A DNA stretch of 52,296 nt from Bacteroidales bacterium UBA3834. GTDB lineage: Bacteria > Bacteroidota > Bacteroidia > Bacteroidales > P3. The stretch is taken from assembly GCA_002392965.1 (NCBI GenBank), contig DGIA01000033.1:34912-87207 (forward strand), given 5' to 3'. Shown piece by piece: positions 24,481 through 32,584 of the stretch. The notes beneath the pieces are model-generated. The model made no database searches. It was not told where the DNA came from and was given only the letters and a program-made list of their open reading frames with translations. The position numbers and the translations under genes were made by a program. Each line of letters opens with the position of its first letter. Within the stretch, counting starts at the first letter, position 1.

Positions 24481-25887
24481 TTACTTTACGGCTTTTTGAC
24501 TTTTCGACTTTTTGGCTTTGCGTTCCAGCAGGTAGAGGCGGTAACTGTTGTCGAGGGCTTGGCTGAGACGGTCGCCCATGAGGTCGGCACCGCGTTGCGA
24601 GAAATGGATATAGTCCTGTCCGGCAAGCCCTTGGCGGCTCCACTCAGGCATGGAGTTGTGCCCTCCCATGGCATGGTAGATGCTCCAGAAGGCGGCGCCG
24701 TGGGCGGTGGCGGTGGCGGCAAGGCTGTCGATGAGTTCGGGAATGATGGGGTAGGTCTGCAGTTGGCCTTTCAGCCGGGTGCTCATGTCTGATGGACCGA
24801 TAAAGAGCACTTTGGCGCTTGGGCAGCAGAGACGGATATGGTCGATCTGGCGGCCGAGGTTCTGGCAATAGGTGCTGACTTGCTTCGAGGTCTTGAGGTA
24901 GGGCACCGAATTGCCGCCGAACTGGAGAATGATGAGGCCGATGTCCATCTGGGCATAGGCGGCGGTGAGTTTGTTATCGGGGATGAGGGTGAACTGCTGT
25001 CCGGAGCAACCTCGCATGGGGATGTTGTCAACGGCTATGCCGGGGCCGTCATCGACCAGGACCGCGTATAGGTCGGCGTTGCCGTTGACGCTGAGACGTA
25101 CATGGGTAGTGACGGAATCGAGTTGCCACACCATGCTACCGATGCCGCTTTCTGTGGTATTCTGTGGGTAGTTTGCTCTATGTTGACGGTCGGTCAGTTC
25201 TGCTCCGAGGCGGTTGCCACGGTTGTTGTGAATGAGGGTGATGCGGGAGAATTGCTTGGCGTGGTCATCGACGCTTTTGTGCTTTGAGGCGCGGAGGGTG
25301 GTGCTTGCATTGCCGCCGAGGCGGAAGCATTGCATCATAGGGCCGTAGTTGCCGCTGGAGCGGACTACCGTGCTGTCTCCAAAGGAGGAAATATGAATGA
25401 GTTCGCCGTTGGTGCTTTGGCTGACGGTCAATGTGGGAGTGATGGTCCGGAAGGGTACCATGCCTGGTCCGCCGCCACCGAAAGTGCGCTGCATGTGGGC
25501 TCGCAGGCGTGAGGTGATGTGATCCATCTCAATCTGCGAGTCGCCGTAATGGAGAATGCGCACGGTGCGGCCTTGACGGCGGGCGCTGATGGCGGTGCGC
25601 CAGAAAGCGTCCAGATAATGGGCGTCGGGCAGCCAGAAACGCATGTCTCCCTCATTGACGAGTGAACGATAGTAGGACACCGAGTCGCGCAGTTGCAGCA
25701 TCTCAGGAGGTTCGGCTTCGATGGTGATGTCTTTATGATTCTCGCGTGCAACTACTAGGCTGTGCAGAGAAGTGAAAGATAGGTGACGGTTGCCCAAGGC
25801 GATGCCATCGGAAGGAAAGAGTTCCCCAATGGCAGCCAGTGCGGCAATCACGGAAGTCAAGAAGAGTAGTATTCCTCGCGGCTTCAT
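24481..25887 (-). CDS. periplasmic SGNH-hydrolase-like acyltransferase partner 2
   Basis: 468 residues with an N-terminal membrane anchor or uncleaved signal (ILLFLTSVIAALAAIG). Block I is ILHYGDSQIE (Ser117), the usual block III Asn is in LQFGGNSVP, and block V is DYIHFSQRG. It resembles the longer SGNH proteins paired with MBOAT genes in Bacteroidota. Its ATG overlaps the lpxD stop by four bases, which ties the acylation genes to the lipid A gene in one transcript. The C-terminal residues 457-467 (KAKKSKSQKAV) come from a low-complexity repeat and are probably not part of the original fold. Confidence 0.82.
   Translation of the reverse strand: MKPRGILLFLTSVIAALAAIGELFPSDGIALGNRHLSFTSLHSLVVARENHKDITIEAEPPEMLQLRDSVSYYRSLVNEGDMRFWLPDAHYLDAFWRTAISARRQGRTVRILHYGDSQIEMDHITSRLRAHMQRTFGGGGPGMVPFRTITPTLTVSQSTNGELIHISSFGDSTVVRSSGNYGPMMQCFRLGGNASTTLRASKHKSVDDHAKQFSRITLIHNNRGNRLGAELTDRQHRANYPQNTTESGIGSMVWQLDSVTTHVRLSVNGNADLYAVLVDDGPGIAVDNIPMRGCSGQQFTLIPDNKLTAAYAQMDIGLIILQFGGNSVPYLKTSKQVSTYCQNLGRQIDHIRLCCPSAKVLFIGPSDMSTRLKGQLQTYPIIPELIDSLAATATAHGAAFWSIYHAMGGHNSMPEWSRQGLAGQDYIHFSQRGADLMGDRLSQALDNSYRLYLLERKAKKSKSQKAVK
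24489..24519 (-). repeat. low-complexity repeat forming the C-terminus of the SGNH protein
   Basis: On the minus strand, degenerate 8-9-base units of the type AAAAAGTC, GAAAAGTC, AAAAAGCC run through the last dozen codons. They add a Lys/Ser tail. This is the same sort of simple repeat I associate with Bacteroidales intergenic DNA, here ending inside an open reading frame. Confidence 0.55.
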
Positions 25888-26900
25888 TTGCCTTTTTCAA
25901 GTTTCTCGATGCGTGCCACAATACGGTCGAGGTTGCGGAAGAGTACCTCCACCTTACGACGCTTGGTAGCTTCAATGGCGGGACTTCCGAAAACTGCCAT
26001 TCCTTCAGGCACATTGCGCGTGACGCCGCTTTGGGCTGCTACTGTGACGTGGTTGCCCAATGTGATGTGCCCCACAATGCCAGCTTGACCGGCGACAATG
26101 CACTGTTCTCCGATGTGACAGCTGCCAGCCACTCCCACTTGCGCCGCCATGGCGGTGTTGCGGCCAATGACCACATTGTGGGCTACTTGGCACAGATTAT
26201 CCACTTTCACACCTTCGTGCAAGATGGTACTACCGATGGAGGCACGGTCGATGGTGGTGTTGGCTCCTACTTCGACGTTGTCTTCCAAGATGACATTGCC
26301 GATTTGGTCGATTTTATTCCAACTGCCATCCTCGGCGGGAGCAAATCCAAATCCGTCGCTGCCGATGACAGCACCTGCATGGATTGTGCAGTTACGTCCT
26401 ATTTCAACACCTTCATAGACCTTGACTCCAGCGTAGAGTGTGGTTCCGTCGCCGATGGTAACGTTGTCGCCGATAGTGACATTGGGGTAGATGTTCACGT
26501 TGTTGCCGATACGACAGTGGCGTCCCACCACGGCGTAGGGTCCCATATAAATATTTTTTCCCACCTTGGAGCCACGTCCCACATGGCTTTTCATCGAGCG
26601 TCCCCGAGGGGGCTTGCTGCGCTCGTTGAAGGCGTGTAGCAGGAAAGCCACGGCCATGTAGGGATTATCTACACGTATAAGGGTGGAATTCACGGGCTGT
26701 TCTGGTACAAAGTCCTTGCGCACTATGACAATGGAGGCCTGTTGTTCGTAGATGTAGTGGGTGTATTTGGGATTGCCCAGGAAGGTGATGCCTCCCTCGC
26801 AACCTTCTTCTATCTTACAAGGTTTCCAGACACGGGTGTTCTCGTCGCCTTCGACGGTGCCCTTTACAATGCGGGCCAGTTCTTTTGCAGTATATTGCAT
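25884..26900 (-). CDS. lpxD: UDP-3-O-acylglucosamine N-acyltransferase
   Basis: 338 residues, third step of lipid A synthesis: N-acylation of UDP-3-O-acyl-glucosamine from hydroxyacyl-ACP. An N-terminal uridine-binding domain (about 1-95, with ITFLGNPKYTHYI) precedes a left-handed beta-helix of hexapeptide repeats (NVNIYPNVTIGDNVTIGD), and a C-terminal helix may form a trimer coil. Catalytic His241 lies in LCQVAHNVVIG, and HAGAVIGSDGFGF is the second signature. The gene follows lptC by two bases, and its stop overlaps the next SGNH gene start. lpxC, fabZ and lpxA, which often accompany lpxD, are not in the window. Confidence 0.93.
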   Translation of the reverse strand: MQYTAKELARIVKGTVEGDENTRVWKPCKIEEGCEGGITFLGNPKYTHYIYEQQASIVIVRKDFVPEQPVNSTLIRVDNPYMAVAFLLHAFNERSKPPRGRSMKSHVGRGSKVGKNIYMGPYAVVGRHCRIGNNVNIYPNVTIGDNVTIGDGTTLYAGVKVYEGVEIGRNCTIHAGAVIGSDGFGFAPAEDGSWNKIDQIGNVILEDNVEVGANTTIDRASIGSTILHEGVKVDNLCQVAHNVVIGRNTAMAAQVGVAGSCHIGEQCIVAGQAGIVGHITLGNHVTVAAQSGVTRNVPEGMAVFGSPAIEATKRRKVEVLFRNLDRIVARIEKLEKGK

Positions 26901-26902
26901 GA

Positions 26903-27463
26903 TTATTCGTCGTTAAATTCTATCACTCCACGCTGATGTGTGATGCGCAGGTTGGACATTTGCTCGTCGCTGACAAAACCGTCGCCGTAGGTGACGCGGT
27001 TCCCGTTGACGGCGCGCACAGGATGATTGGAAAAAATGATGTCTTCATTGTCGCGCCAGATGATGTCGTCCAAATAGACAGTGTCGCCCGAGGCATAGTC
27101 AATCACCACCACACTGTCACTGGCTTTCATGATATTGCGGTCGTCATAGGAGATGGCCTTGTCGGCGCGGATAAAGGTGGTCGGTTCATGCCGATCGTTG
27201 AAGAAACGAATCTCCACCCCTTCGGGGTAGAGGGTGCGGGCCGCAGGCTCGAGGTATTTACGGATAAGAGGGGCGTTCAACTCCATCTGCATCCTTCCGT
27301 GGTCGCTGCGTCGTATGTGCGCCTGTTTGAGTTCTTGGTCGGGAGGATTCTGGCGCTCAAAGCGGCTGATGTCGCTCATGTCGCCCGAGCAAGAGACAAT
27401 AAGAGCACATAGAAACATGGTTGCCCATGTTTCTATGTGTCTCTTGCAGTTGCTGTGCTTCAC
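26903..27463 (-). CDS. lptC: LPS export protein LptC
   Basis: 186 residues from GTG 27463. An open frame extends to 27559 but lies inside the TPR gene, whose stop is at 27468-27470, so I start at the GTG four bases after it; ATG 27418 is an alternative. The N-terminus reads WATMFLCALIVSCSG, a membrane-anchor/lipobox-like segment with a Cys in LIVSC. The rest is LptC-like: ERQNPPDQELKQAHI, ADKAISYDDRNIMKASD, and IIFSNHPVRAVNG. LptC passes LPS from the LptB2FG complex to LptA across the periplasm. The gene lies directly upstream of lpxD. A strong palindrome falls within the signal-anchor codons (27389-27447). Confidence 0.85.
   Translation of the reverse strand: MKHSNCKRHIETWATMFLCALIVSCSGDMSDISRFERQNPPDQELKQAHIRRSDHGRMQMELNAPLIRKYLEPAARTLYPEGVEIRFFNDRHEPTTFIRADKAISYDDRNIMKASDSVVVIDYASGDTVYLDDIIWRDNEDIIFSNHPVRAVNGNRVTYGDGFVSDEQMSNLRITHQRGVIEFNDE
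27389..27447 (-). repeat. strong hairpin within the start of lptC
   Basis: Perfect 15-base inverted repeat CACATAGAAACATGG (27406-27420) / CCATGTTTCTATGTG (27425-27439) with a four-base loop, plus an outer 8-base pairing GCAAGAGA / TCTCTTGC (27389-27396, 27440-27447) across a nine-base bulge. It begins 16 bases after the GTG start and covers the alternative ATG 27418. It encodes the HIETWATMFLC stretch of the anchor. Confidence 0.85.
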
Positions 27464-27467
27464 GCTT

Positions 27468-28817
27468 TTATCGGGTTCTGACGGTTGTGGATACCCCAAT
27501 CCATCCGGGTACTGTGAAGCGCTGTCCGTTTTCAAGGCCGGCCGTGAAGGCGTCGGCAATCTTGGGGAAGTGGGCGCTGTAGGTGGAGATGAGCTTGTTG
27601 CACTGCTCGACGTTCTCCTCCGAGGGATCGACGGCCTTGGCCTTGTTCAGGGCATCGACGGCAGCCCAGTAGGCGCTCTTGCCGCCCATGTTGTCTTCGC
27701 TGGCGCTGCCGGTGCTCGAACCGTAGAGGATGGCGATGCGCAGGTAGGGTTCACCCTTGGTGGCATCGACGGCGGCGGCGTTGTTGTAGGCCGTGCGTGC
27801 GGCGCCCCAGCTCTTCTGGCCGGCATAGGCGTGGCCGAGGTAGAGGTAGGCCGTGTATTTGTCCTTGGTGTTATCCACACCGGCGATGGCATCGTTCAGG
27901 TAGCGGATAGCATCGGAGTACAGACTCTTTGAGAGGCACATCATGCCCATGCGCATAGCCGTGGCAGGAGTGGGCTCCAGGCGGTAGAGGTTCTCTGTGG
28001 CCTGGAAGAAGAGCGGCTCGTTGGTGCAGCGCTTGCGGGTCATGATGCCCGTAATCTTCTTCAGCAAATCGACGTTCTCGGGATCAGCCTCGAACTTCTT
28101 GCCGTAAATCTCCACCAGCTGCTCGCAGCTGGCATAGGGCGAGAAGGCGGCCTCGACGTCGGCGATGTATCCGCGGATAGTGGCGGCCTTGACGCTGTCG
28201 GCGGCGTTCTTCTGCAATTCGTCCTCCAGCAGGTCGCTGGCGATGTCGTAGTTATCGACCACCAGGGTGGGCTCGGCATAGCCGGCGCGCACGTAGTTGA
28301 TAGTGGCTTCCATGTACTTCACCAGGTAGCCGGCTTCCAGTCCGCCTTCCATCTTCACGGCGTCGCTGTAGAGCGTGTAGTAGCGCTCCAGCCCTTCGGC
28401 GCCCAGCAGCTGCTCGAGCTCCATGGCTTTCATGGCCGTCACCTTGTTGGCCTCACCGAAGTTGGCTATGCGGGTGTCGTAGAGGGCCATGAGCTCTTCA
28501 ATCAAGGCGTTGCGGTCCTCGACGGTGGCGGCTTTGGCAATCTTGGCTTCCATGATGTTCACGCCGCGGGTGTAGATGTTCTTGCCGTTTCTGGGGCATT
28601 TGGCCACGATGGTCTTCCAGTAGGGGTAGGCCTCTTCCAGATAGCGGGTGTCCTGGCTTTGTGTGTATTGCTTCCAGTTCTCCTGATAGAGGGAGTAGGG
28701 CTCAATCATGGCTTCCTGCAGTTCTTCGGGGCAGCCTTTGATGGTCTGTGCCGAGACGGCGGGAACCAAGACGGCTCCAAAGAGCATTCCGAGTGTCAGT
28801 TTCTTGATCGTTTTCAT
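27468..28817 (-). CDS. exported TPR-repeat protein
   Basis: 449 residues with signal peptide MKTIKKLTLGMLFGAVLVPAVSA. Helical repeats run throughout, with clear TPR-like units in the C-terminal half (YLYLGHAYAGQKSWGAARTA, EPYLRIAILYG, SAYWAAVDALNKAKAVDP). It contains several Cys. In Bacteroidota this type of protein is commonly encoded between an outer-membrane protein and lptC, as here, and is thought to be periplasmic. Exact role unknown; protein-protein contact in outer-membrane or LPS assembly is a reasonable guess. Confidence 0.85.
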   Translation of the reverse strand: MKTIKKLTLGMLFGAVLVPAVSAQTIKGCPEELQEAMIEPYSLYQENWKQYTQSQDTRYLEEAYPYWKTIVAKCPRNGKNIYTRGVNIMEAKIAKAATVEDRNALIEELMALYDTRIANFGEANKVTAMKAMELEQLLGAEGLERYYTLYSDAVKMEGGLEAGYLVKYMEATINYVRAGYAEPTLVVDNYDIASDLLEDELQKNAADSVKAATIRGYIADVEAAFSPYASCEQLVEIYGKKFEADPENVDLLKKITGIMTRKRCTNEPLFFQATENLYRLEPTPATAMRMGMMCLSKSLYSDAIRYLNDAIAGVDNTKDKYTAYLYLGHAYAGQKSWGAARTAYNNAAAVDATKGEPYLRIAILYGSSTGSASEDNMGGKSAYWAAVDALNKAKAVDPSEENVEQCNKLISTYSAHFPKIADAFTAGLENGQRFTVPGWIGVSTTVRTR

Positions 28818-28878
28818 GATATCTCTGTTTTTTTGTTTGTCTTTTATGGTTTAGTACCCGAGTAGGGCATTTTCTTGC

Positions 28879-30228
28879 TTAGTTGTAGCGACGTTTGGTG
28901 AACCACCGCTCGCAGCTGCTCACCGCGATGCCGAAAGTCCAGGTGTCGCGACGCAGCACCTCGGTGCTTCCCAGGCTGCTGTAGCCCACGCTGAGCGTCA
29001 GTAGCGACCTGCCTTTACGCATGGGCATGCTCACACCCATTCCGGCACCCCATTCGTCGATGCGGTGCTCCACGCCGTCTATCTCCAGCCGCAGGGCGCC
29101 CTGCTCGTTGTGCACGCCGAGGCTCCAGCTCATGCGGCCCCAGTAGGTGGAGGCGTCCATGTCTCCCATTTTCTCTACCCCCACGGCGTAGCGGCTCCAG
29201 GGGCCGTAGCGCAGCGTGCTCTCGCCGAACACCGGTTTCTCCAGCCCTTCGGTACATTTCATACCCGCCCAGTCGGCGAAGGTGGCATCCAGGGCCACCT
29301 GCCAGCGGTTGTTGCGCTCCAGGTTCAGTCCGATGCCGAAGGTTTGCGCCTGCTCCATCGTGCTGGTGAACGTATTCTCTTTCCCACGTGCGGGGAAGAT
29401 GGTATCCACCAGCGACTCGTCGGTCGAGTGGTAGGTGTAGATTAAAGCCTCTTCTTTCAGCGGCATGACCAGGTGTGGTTTATATACCAGGCCCACTCCC
29501 AGCGTGTATTTCCCGCCCAGCGGTTGCCGCACCTGTATGCCCAGGTCGAACATGAAGTTGCTCACGGTGGTTTTCTTGTAGCGGCGCTTGTTCAGATAGT
29601 AGGTCGTGCTGCTGCCGGGGAAGTCGTAGGAGATGGCGCGTTCGATGGTGCCTGTCAGGTAGTAGGCGTTGAAGCCCGCCTGCACTTCCGGCCGTTTCCC
29701 GTCGCCATCCAGCAGGTTGAAGGCCGACCCGAGGAACACTTCGCTCACCCCGCTCGGGTTGCCGCGGCCGTCGCCGCCGCTGTAGGTGGTCGTCACGTCG
29801 GTCTGCGGTTTCACCGACTCGTAGCTCACCACGCTGTAGGGCATCAGGCCGCCCGCCAGTTTCCACCATTTGGTCACCGGCATGGCCAGCATCAGGTAGG
29901 CCACGTTGCCGTCGGCGTCCTTCAGGCTGCTGTTCTTGTCGCTCAGGGTGCTCAGCTGAAGGTTCACCCCCATGTCGAACACGAAACTCTCCTTCTGTAT
30001 GGCGCCGTAGGAGGCGGGGTTGAAGGGATTCACGTAGTTGTATCCGGCACGGGTGTAGGCCGTACCTCCCATGCGCGTCACCATCGGCAGGTTGTAAGGC
30101 TGCTCCGTGCTCCCGATGCCGAACTGCGAGAAGGGTATGTTGAACCCGTTCTGCGCCTGCACCGTGGCCGTCGTGCACAGCAGTCCCGCCAGCAGTAGTC
30201 TCTTTATGTTCTTGTTGTTCATTTTCAT
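28879..30228 (-). CDS. outer-membrane beta-barrel protein
   Basis: 449 residues from ATG 30228; a longer open frame to 30885 runs through coaX and is rejected. Signal peptide MKMNNKNIKRLLLAGLLCTTATVQA is followed by NGFNIPFSQFGIGSTEQPYN and NPFNPASYGAI, the start typical of a Bacteroidota outer-membrane family (often SPYSRFG...). The remainder is alternating beta strands with aromatic ends (WQVALDATFADW, WSLGVHNEQGALRLEID, SLLTLSVGYSSLG). It sits between coaX and the TPR gene in the envelope operon. The substrate or role is unknown; the usual alternative annotation is simply hypothetical protein. Confidence 0.82.
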   Translation of the reverse strand: MKMNNKNIKRLLLAGLLCTTATVQAQNGFNIPFSQFGIGSTEQPYNLPMVTRMGGTAYTRAGYNYVNPFNPASYGAIQKESFVFDMGVNLQLSTLSDKNSSLKDADGNVAYLMLAMPVTKWWKLAGGLMPYSVVSYESVKPQTDVTTTYSGGDGRGNPSGVSEVFLGSAFNLLDGDGKRPEVQAGFNAYYLTGTIERAISYDFPGSSTTYYLNKRRYKKTTVSNFMFDLGIQVRQPLGGKYTLGVGLVYKPHLVMPLKEEALIYTYHSTDESLVDTIFPARGKENTFTSTMEQAQTFGIGLNLERNNRWQVALDATFADWAGMKCTEGLEKPVFGESTLRYGPWSRYAVGVEKMGDMDASTYWGRMSWSLGVHNEQGALRLEIDGVEHRIDEWGAGMGVSMPMRKGRSLLTLSVGYSSLGSTEVLRRDTWTFGIAVSSCERWFTKRRYN

Positions 30229-30236
30229 AGTTGTTG

Positions 30237-30923
30237 TTACCTTTCGCCCGCCATCACCTCGTTCAGGCCGATCAGTGTCAGGTGGGGCACAAGCTCCCAT
30301 CCGTTGGTGCCCGAGGCCAGGCGTGCTGCGTCGCCGCCCGTGAGCAACACCTTCAGGGCAGGGCATTTCTCGCGATAGAGGGCTACATAGCCGGCCAGCG
30401 CCAACATCGTGGCACCCAGTGTCCCGGCCACTATGCTCTCCTCGGTCGAACGGCCCAGCACCGGCGCTTTCCGCCCGGGCTCGATTTCTATTAACGGCAA
30501 TTTGGCCGTGAAAGTATGCAAAGCGCGCAGGTTCATCCCGATGCCGGGCATGATGGCGCCGCCGTGATACACTCCCTTGTGGTCCAGGAAATCCACCGTG
30601 ATGCAGGTGCCGGCGTCGATCACCAGGCAGTCCTCTCCGCGATGCAGCGCCCAGGCGCCGCAGGCCGCCGCCACACGGTCGGGCCCCAGTGTCTGAGGCG
30701 TCTTGTAGTCCAGCCTTATCGGCAGCTCCATGGCGGTGCTCATCCGTGGCCATTTCTCCAGTTCCGGCGGCACCTGGCCGCTGGCGCACACCAAGGCCTT
30801 GTCGATGTCTTCCGCGTTCCACTTCCCGCTTCCCGCGTTCCACTCTCCGCTCTCCGTCAGGGTCGCCCCTTCGAAGGTGGCCCATTTCACCGCGGTGTTC
30901 CCTATGTCGATTGCCAGCTGCAT
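30237..30923 (-). CDS. coaX: type III pantothenate kinase
   Basis: 228 residues. First step of coenzyme A synthesis from pantothenate. ASKHA signatures: AIDIGNTAVKWA (phosphate-1), QTLGPDRVAAACGAW, DAGTCITVDF (phosphate-2), GGAIMPGIGMNLRALH, and LLTGGDA near the C-terminus. It starts five bases after pth and its stop is eight bases before the OMP start. Residues about 24-38 (ESGEWNAGSGKWNAE) are a repeat-encoded insertion after the first strand, where the family is normally short and variable. The active-site motifs are intact. Confidence 0.93.
   Translation of the reverse strand: MQLAIDIGNTAVKWATFEGATLTESGEWNAGSGKWNAEDIDKALVCASGQVPPELEKWPRMSTAMELPIRLDYKTPQTLGPDRVAAACGAWALHRGEDCLVIDAGTCITVDFLDHKGVYHGGAIMPGIGMNLRALHTFTAKLPLIEIEPGRKAPVLGRSTEESIVAGTLGATMLALAGYVALYREKCPALKVLLTGGDAARLASGTNGWELVPHLTLIGLNEVMAGER
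30810..30854 (-). repeat. low-complexity repeat inserted in frame in coaX
   Basis: On the minus strand, units built from GAGAGTGGAACGCGG and GGAAGTGGAACGCGG are repeated twice around GGAAGC. They encode the near-duplicate peptides GEWNA and GKWNA. The frame is kept. Confidence 0.65.
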
Positions 30924-30928
30924 TTGCC

Positions 30929-31615
30929 TTATCTCTTTGTCTCCTTGTCTCCTGTCTCCGTCGTTCCTGCTTTCGCGTTGCCTTTCTTGTTGTAGAGGTT
31001 CATCGTGCGGTCGATGCCTTGGGTGACAAAGCAGCGCACCGCCTCGCAGGCCGTCTTCACCGCCTCGTCCATGGCGGCGGCCTCGTCGCTGTCGAACCCT
31101 CCCAGCACATAGTCGATCTGATGGCCGCGGCTGTAGTTGGCCCCCACGCCCATCCGCAGGCGGTTGTAGGCCTGGGTGCCCAGTGCGGCCTCGATGTCTT
31201 TCAGGCCGTTGTGGCCGCCCGAAGCCCCCTGCTTCTTGATGCGCAGGATGCCGGGGTCGAGGGCCAGGTCGTCAACCACCACCAGCAGGTTCTCCATCTC
31301 CACCTTCTCGGCCTGCAGCCAGTATTTCACTGCTTTGCCGCTGAGGTTCATGTAGGTGGTGGGCTTGATGAGCACCAGCGTGCGTCCTTTGTGGCGCACC
31401 TCCGTGCGGTAGGCGTGGCGCTCCAGGCTCCATGTGGCCTCGGCCGCTTTGGCCAGCGCCTCCACCACCATGAAGCCCGCATTGTGACGCGTGCCCTCGT
31501 ACTCGGAGCCCACGTTGCCCAGTCCCACTATGAGATATTTGCTCACCGGTTCAGTTTCGTTCTTTTTGCAATCCTTTTTGTCCCAAAGATTTGCAAGCCA
31601 TTCAGGCCATTTCAT
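30929..31615 (-). CDS. pth: peptidyl-tRNA hydrolase
   Basis: 228 residues from ATG 31615. The frame is open to 31663, but the promoter box (31634-31641) lies inside that extension, which fixes the start downstream. It releases tRNA from stalled peptidyl-tRNA. KYLIVGLGN starts only at residue 26, so there is an unusual N-terminal extension (MKWPEWLANLWDKKD). Catalytic His44 lies in GTRHNAGF; PTTYMNLSG, VVVDDLALDPG, and GASGGHNGLK are also present. The C-terminus is Lys/Thr-rich. It is the first gene of the long minus-strand envelope operon and is divergent from the zapB-like gene across array C. Confidence 0.93.
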   Translation of the reverse strand: MKWPEWLANLWDKKDCKKNETEPVSKYLIVGLGNVGSEYEGTRHNAGFMVVEALAKAAEATWSLERHAYRTEVRHKGRTLVLIKPTTYMNLSGKAVKYWLQAEKVEMENLLVVVDDLALDPGILRIKKQGASGGHNGLKDIEAALGTQAYNRLRMGVGANYSRGHQIDYVLGGFDSDEAAAMDEAVKTACEAVRCFVTQGIDRTMNLYNKKGNAKAGTTETGDKETKR

Positions 31616-31633
31616 GGTTTGGAAATTTGGCTG

Positions 31634-31664
31634 CAAAGATACGACTTTTTTATTATTGTTCAAA
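31634..31664 (-). promoter_or_regulatory. Bacteroidota sigma-A promoter of the pth operon
   Basis: On the minus strand TTTG (31661-31664), 19 bases, TATCTTTG (31634-31641). Perfect match in both boxes and spacing. The pth ATG is 18 bases after the box. Confidence 0.88.
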
Positions 31665-31919
31665 AAATTTGTTCCCTGTCAGCCGTCGTCCTGCTCCCGT
31701 ATGGCATGTCGTGCGCGATGTATATACTCCCTTGCGATGGCTCCCGAAGGGGTCGTTCCGCCTTCCGCTACCCTTCCGATCTCCTTGCCGGTCTGTCTTG
31801 CCGTTCCGGACGCCCCTGTGCCGGTGCGGGACCTTTCCGGTTGGTTGTATCTTGCTGTCCTTCAGTTTCCTGGTTGTTGTTTGTGCATTCCTGTCCGGCA
31901 ACGTTGTCCCTCCCTGTCC
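31665..31919. other. intergenic DNA without recognisable gene
   Basis: GC-rich, several frames open but none with family resemblance. Together with 31997-32216 it makes up most of the 668-base pth/zapB divergent region. Apart from array C and the two promoters I see nothing assignable. Confidence 0.5.
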
Positions 31920-31996
31920 TCTCCGTGGTTGCTCCGTGGTTGGTCCGTAGTTGGTCCGTGGTTGGTCCGGCGACGGACGGAGGGACCCCGGAGCGA
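31920..31996 (+). repeat. 11-bp tandem array C (pth/zapB divergent region)
   Basis: Seven 11-base units in register: TCTCCGTGGTT, GCTCCGTGGTT, GGTCCGTAGTT, GGTCCGTGGTT, GGTCCGGCGAC, GGACGGAGGGA, CCCCGGAGCGA. Same core unit as arrays A and B, and the same unit GGACGGAGGGA as arrays B and D. It lies 255 bases from the pth promoter and 220 from the zapB-like promoter. Confidence 0.88.
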
Positions 31997-32216
31997 CGTC
32001 GGAGCCGATACGCGGGTGCCAGCGAACCTTTGTCATTCCATCGCAAACGATATAGGTGACGGGCGGAGGAGAGGGAGAAGGGCAACGTGGGCGGGGTAGG
32101 GTAGATAGGGAGAGGATGGACAATCGGCCAGTCGGCAAGGTGGCGGTTGTCGGCTGTTCCGCGGGGGTGGCGGTTTGTGTTTTGTCGACGTCTGTCTGCC
32201 CGCTGCAAAAAGTTTT

Positions 32217-32248
32217 TTTGTGCGGTTGGGAAAAATTGTGTATTTTTG
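32217..32248 (+). promoter_or_regulatory. promoter of the zapB-like/zapA genes
   Basis: TTTG (32217-32220), 20 bases, TATTTTTG (32241-32248). The first start codon is 35 bases further on. Confidence 0.82.
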
Positions 32249-32283
32249 CAGCGCTTTTTATAGTATAACAGACAGGTTGGAAT

Positions 32284-32574
32284 ATGTTCGACTTTGAAAC
32301 ATCGGTCAGTGGCATTGAGTTTAAAGTCAGACAGTTGGCGGACGAGGTACAACGTCTCCGCCGGCTGGTCGGGGAGCGTGACGAGCGTGTCTGCGAGCTG
32401 GAAGAAGCGTTGAAAAACAAGGAAATATTAATAAATAGTTTAAAAGAAGAGAACAAATTAATCAAATTAGGGAACAGGCTAACGGAAGGGAGAGACAGTG
32501 CAGAACTGAAGCTTGAGCTCAACAGGATGATTCGCGCCATAGACAAGAGCCTTGAGATAATGAAAACGGTGTAA
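32284..32574 (+). CDS. small coiled-coil protein, ZapB-like
   Basis: 96 residues, nearly all predicted coiled coil with heptad-like spacing (VRQLADEVQRLRRLV, VCELEEALKNKEILINSLKE). It lies 10 bases upstream of zapA. Proteins of this size and place in Bacteroidota are assumed to help Z-ring assembly as ZapB does, but the assignment rests on coiled coil and location only. The second half uses more A/T than the neighbours. Confidence 0.75.
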   Translation: MFDFETSVSGIEFKVRQLADEVQRLRRLVGERDERVCELEEALKNKEILINSLKEENKLIKLGNRLTEGRDSAELKLELNRMIRAIDKSLEIMKTV

Positions 32575-32584
32575 TTTTTTTTGG

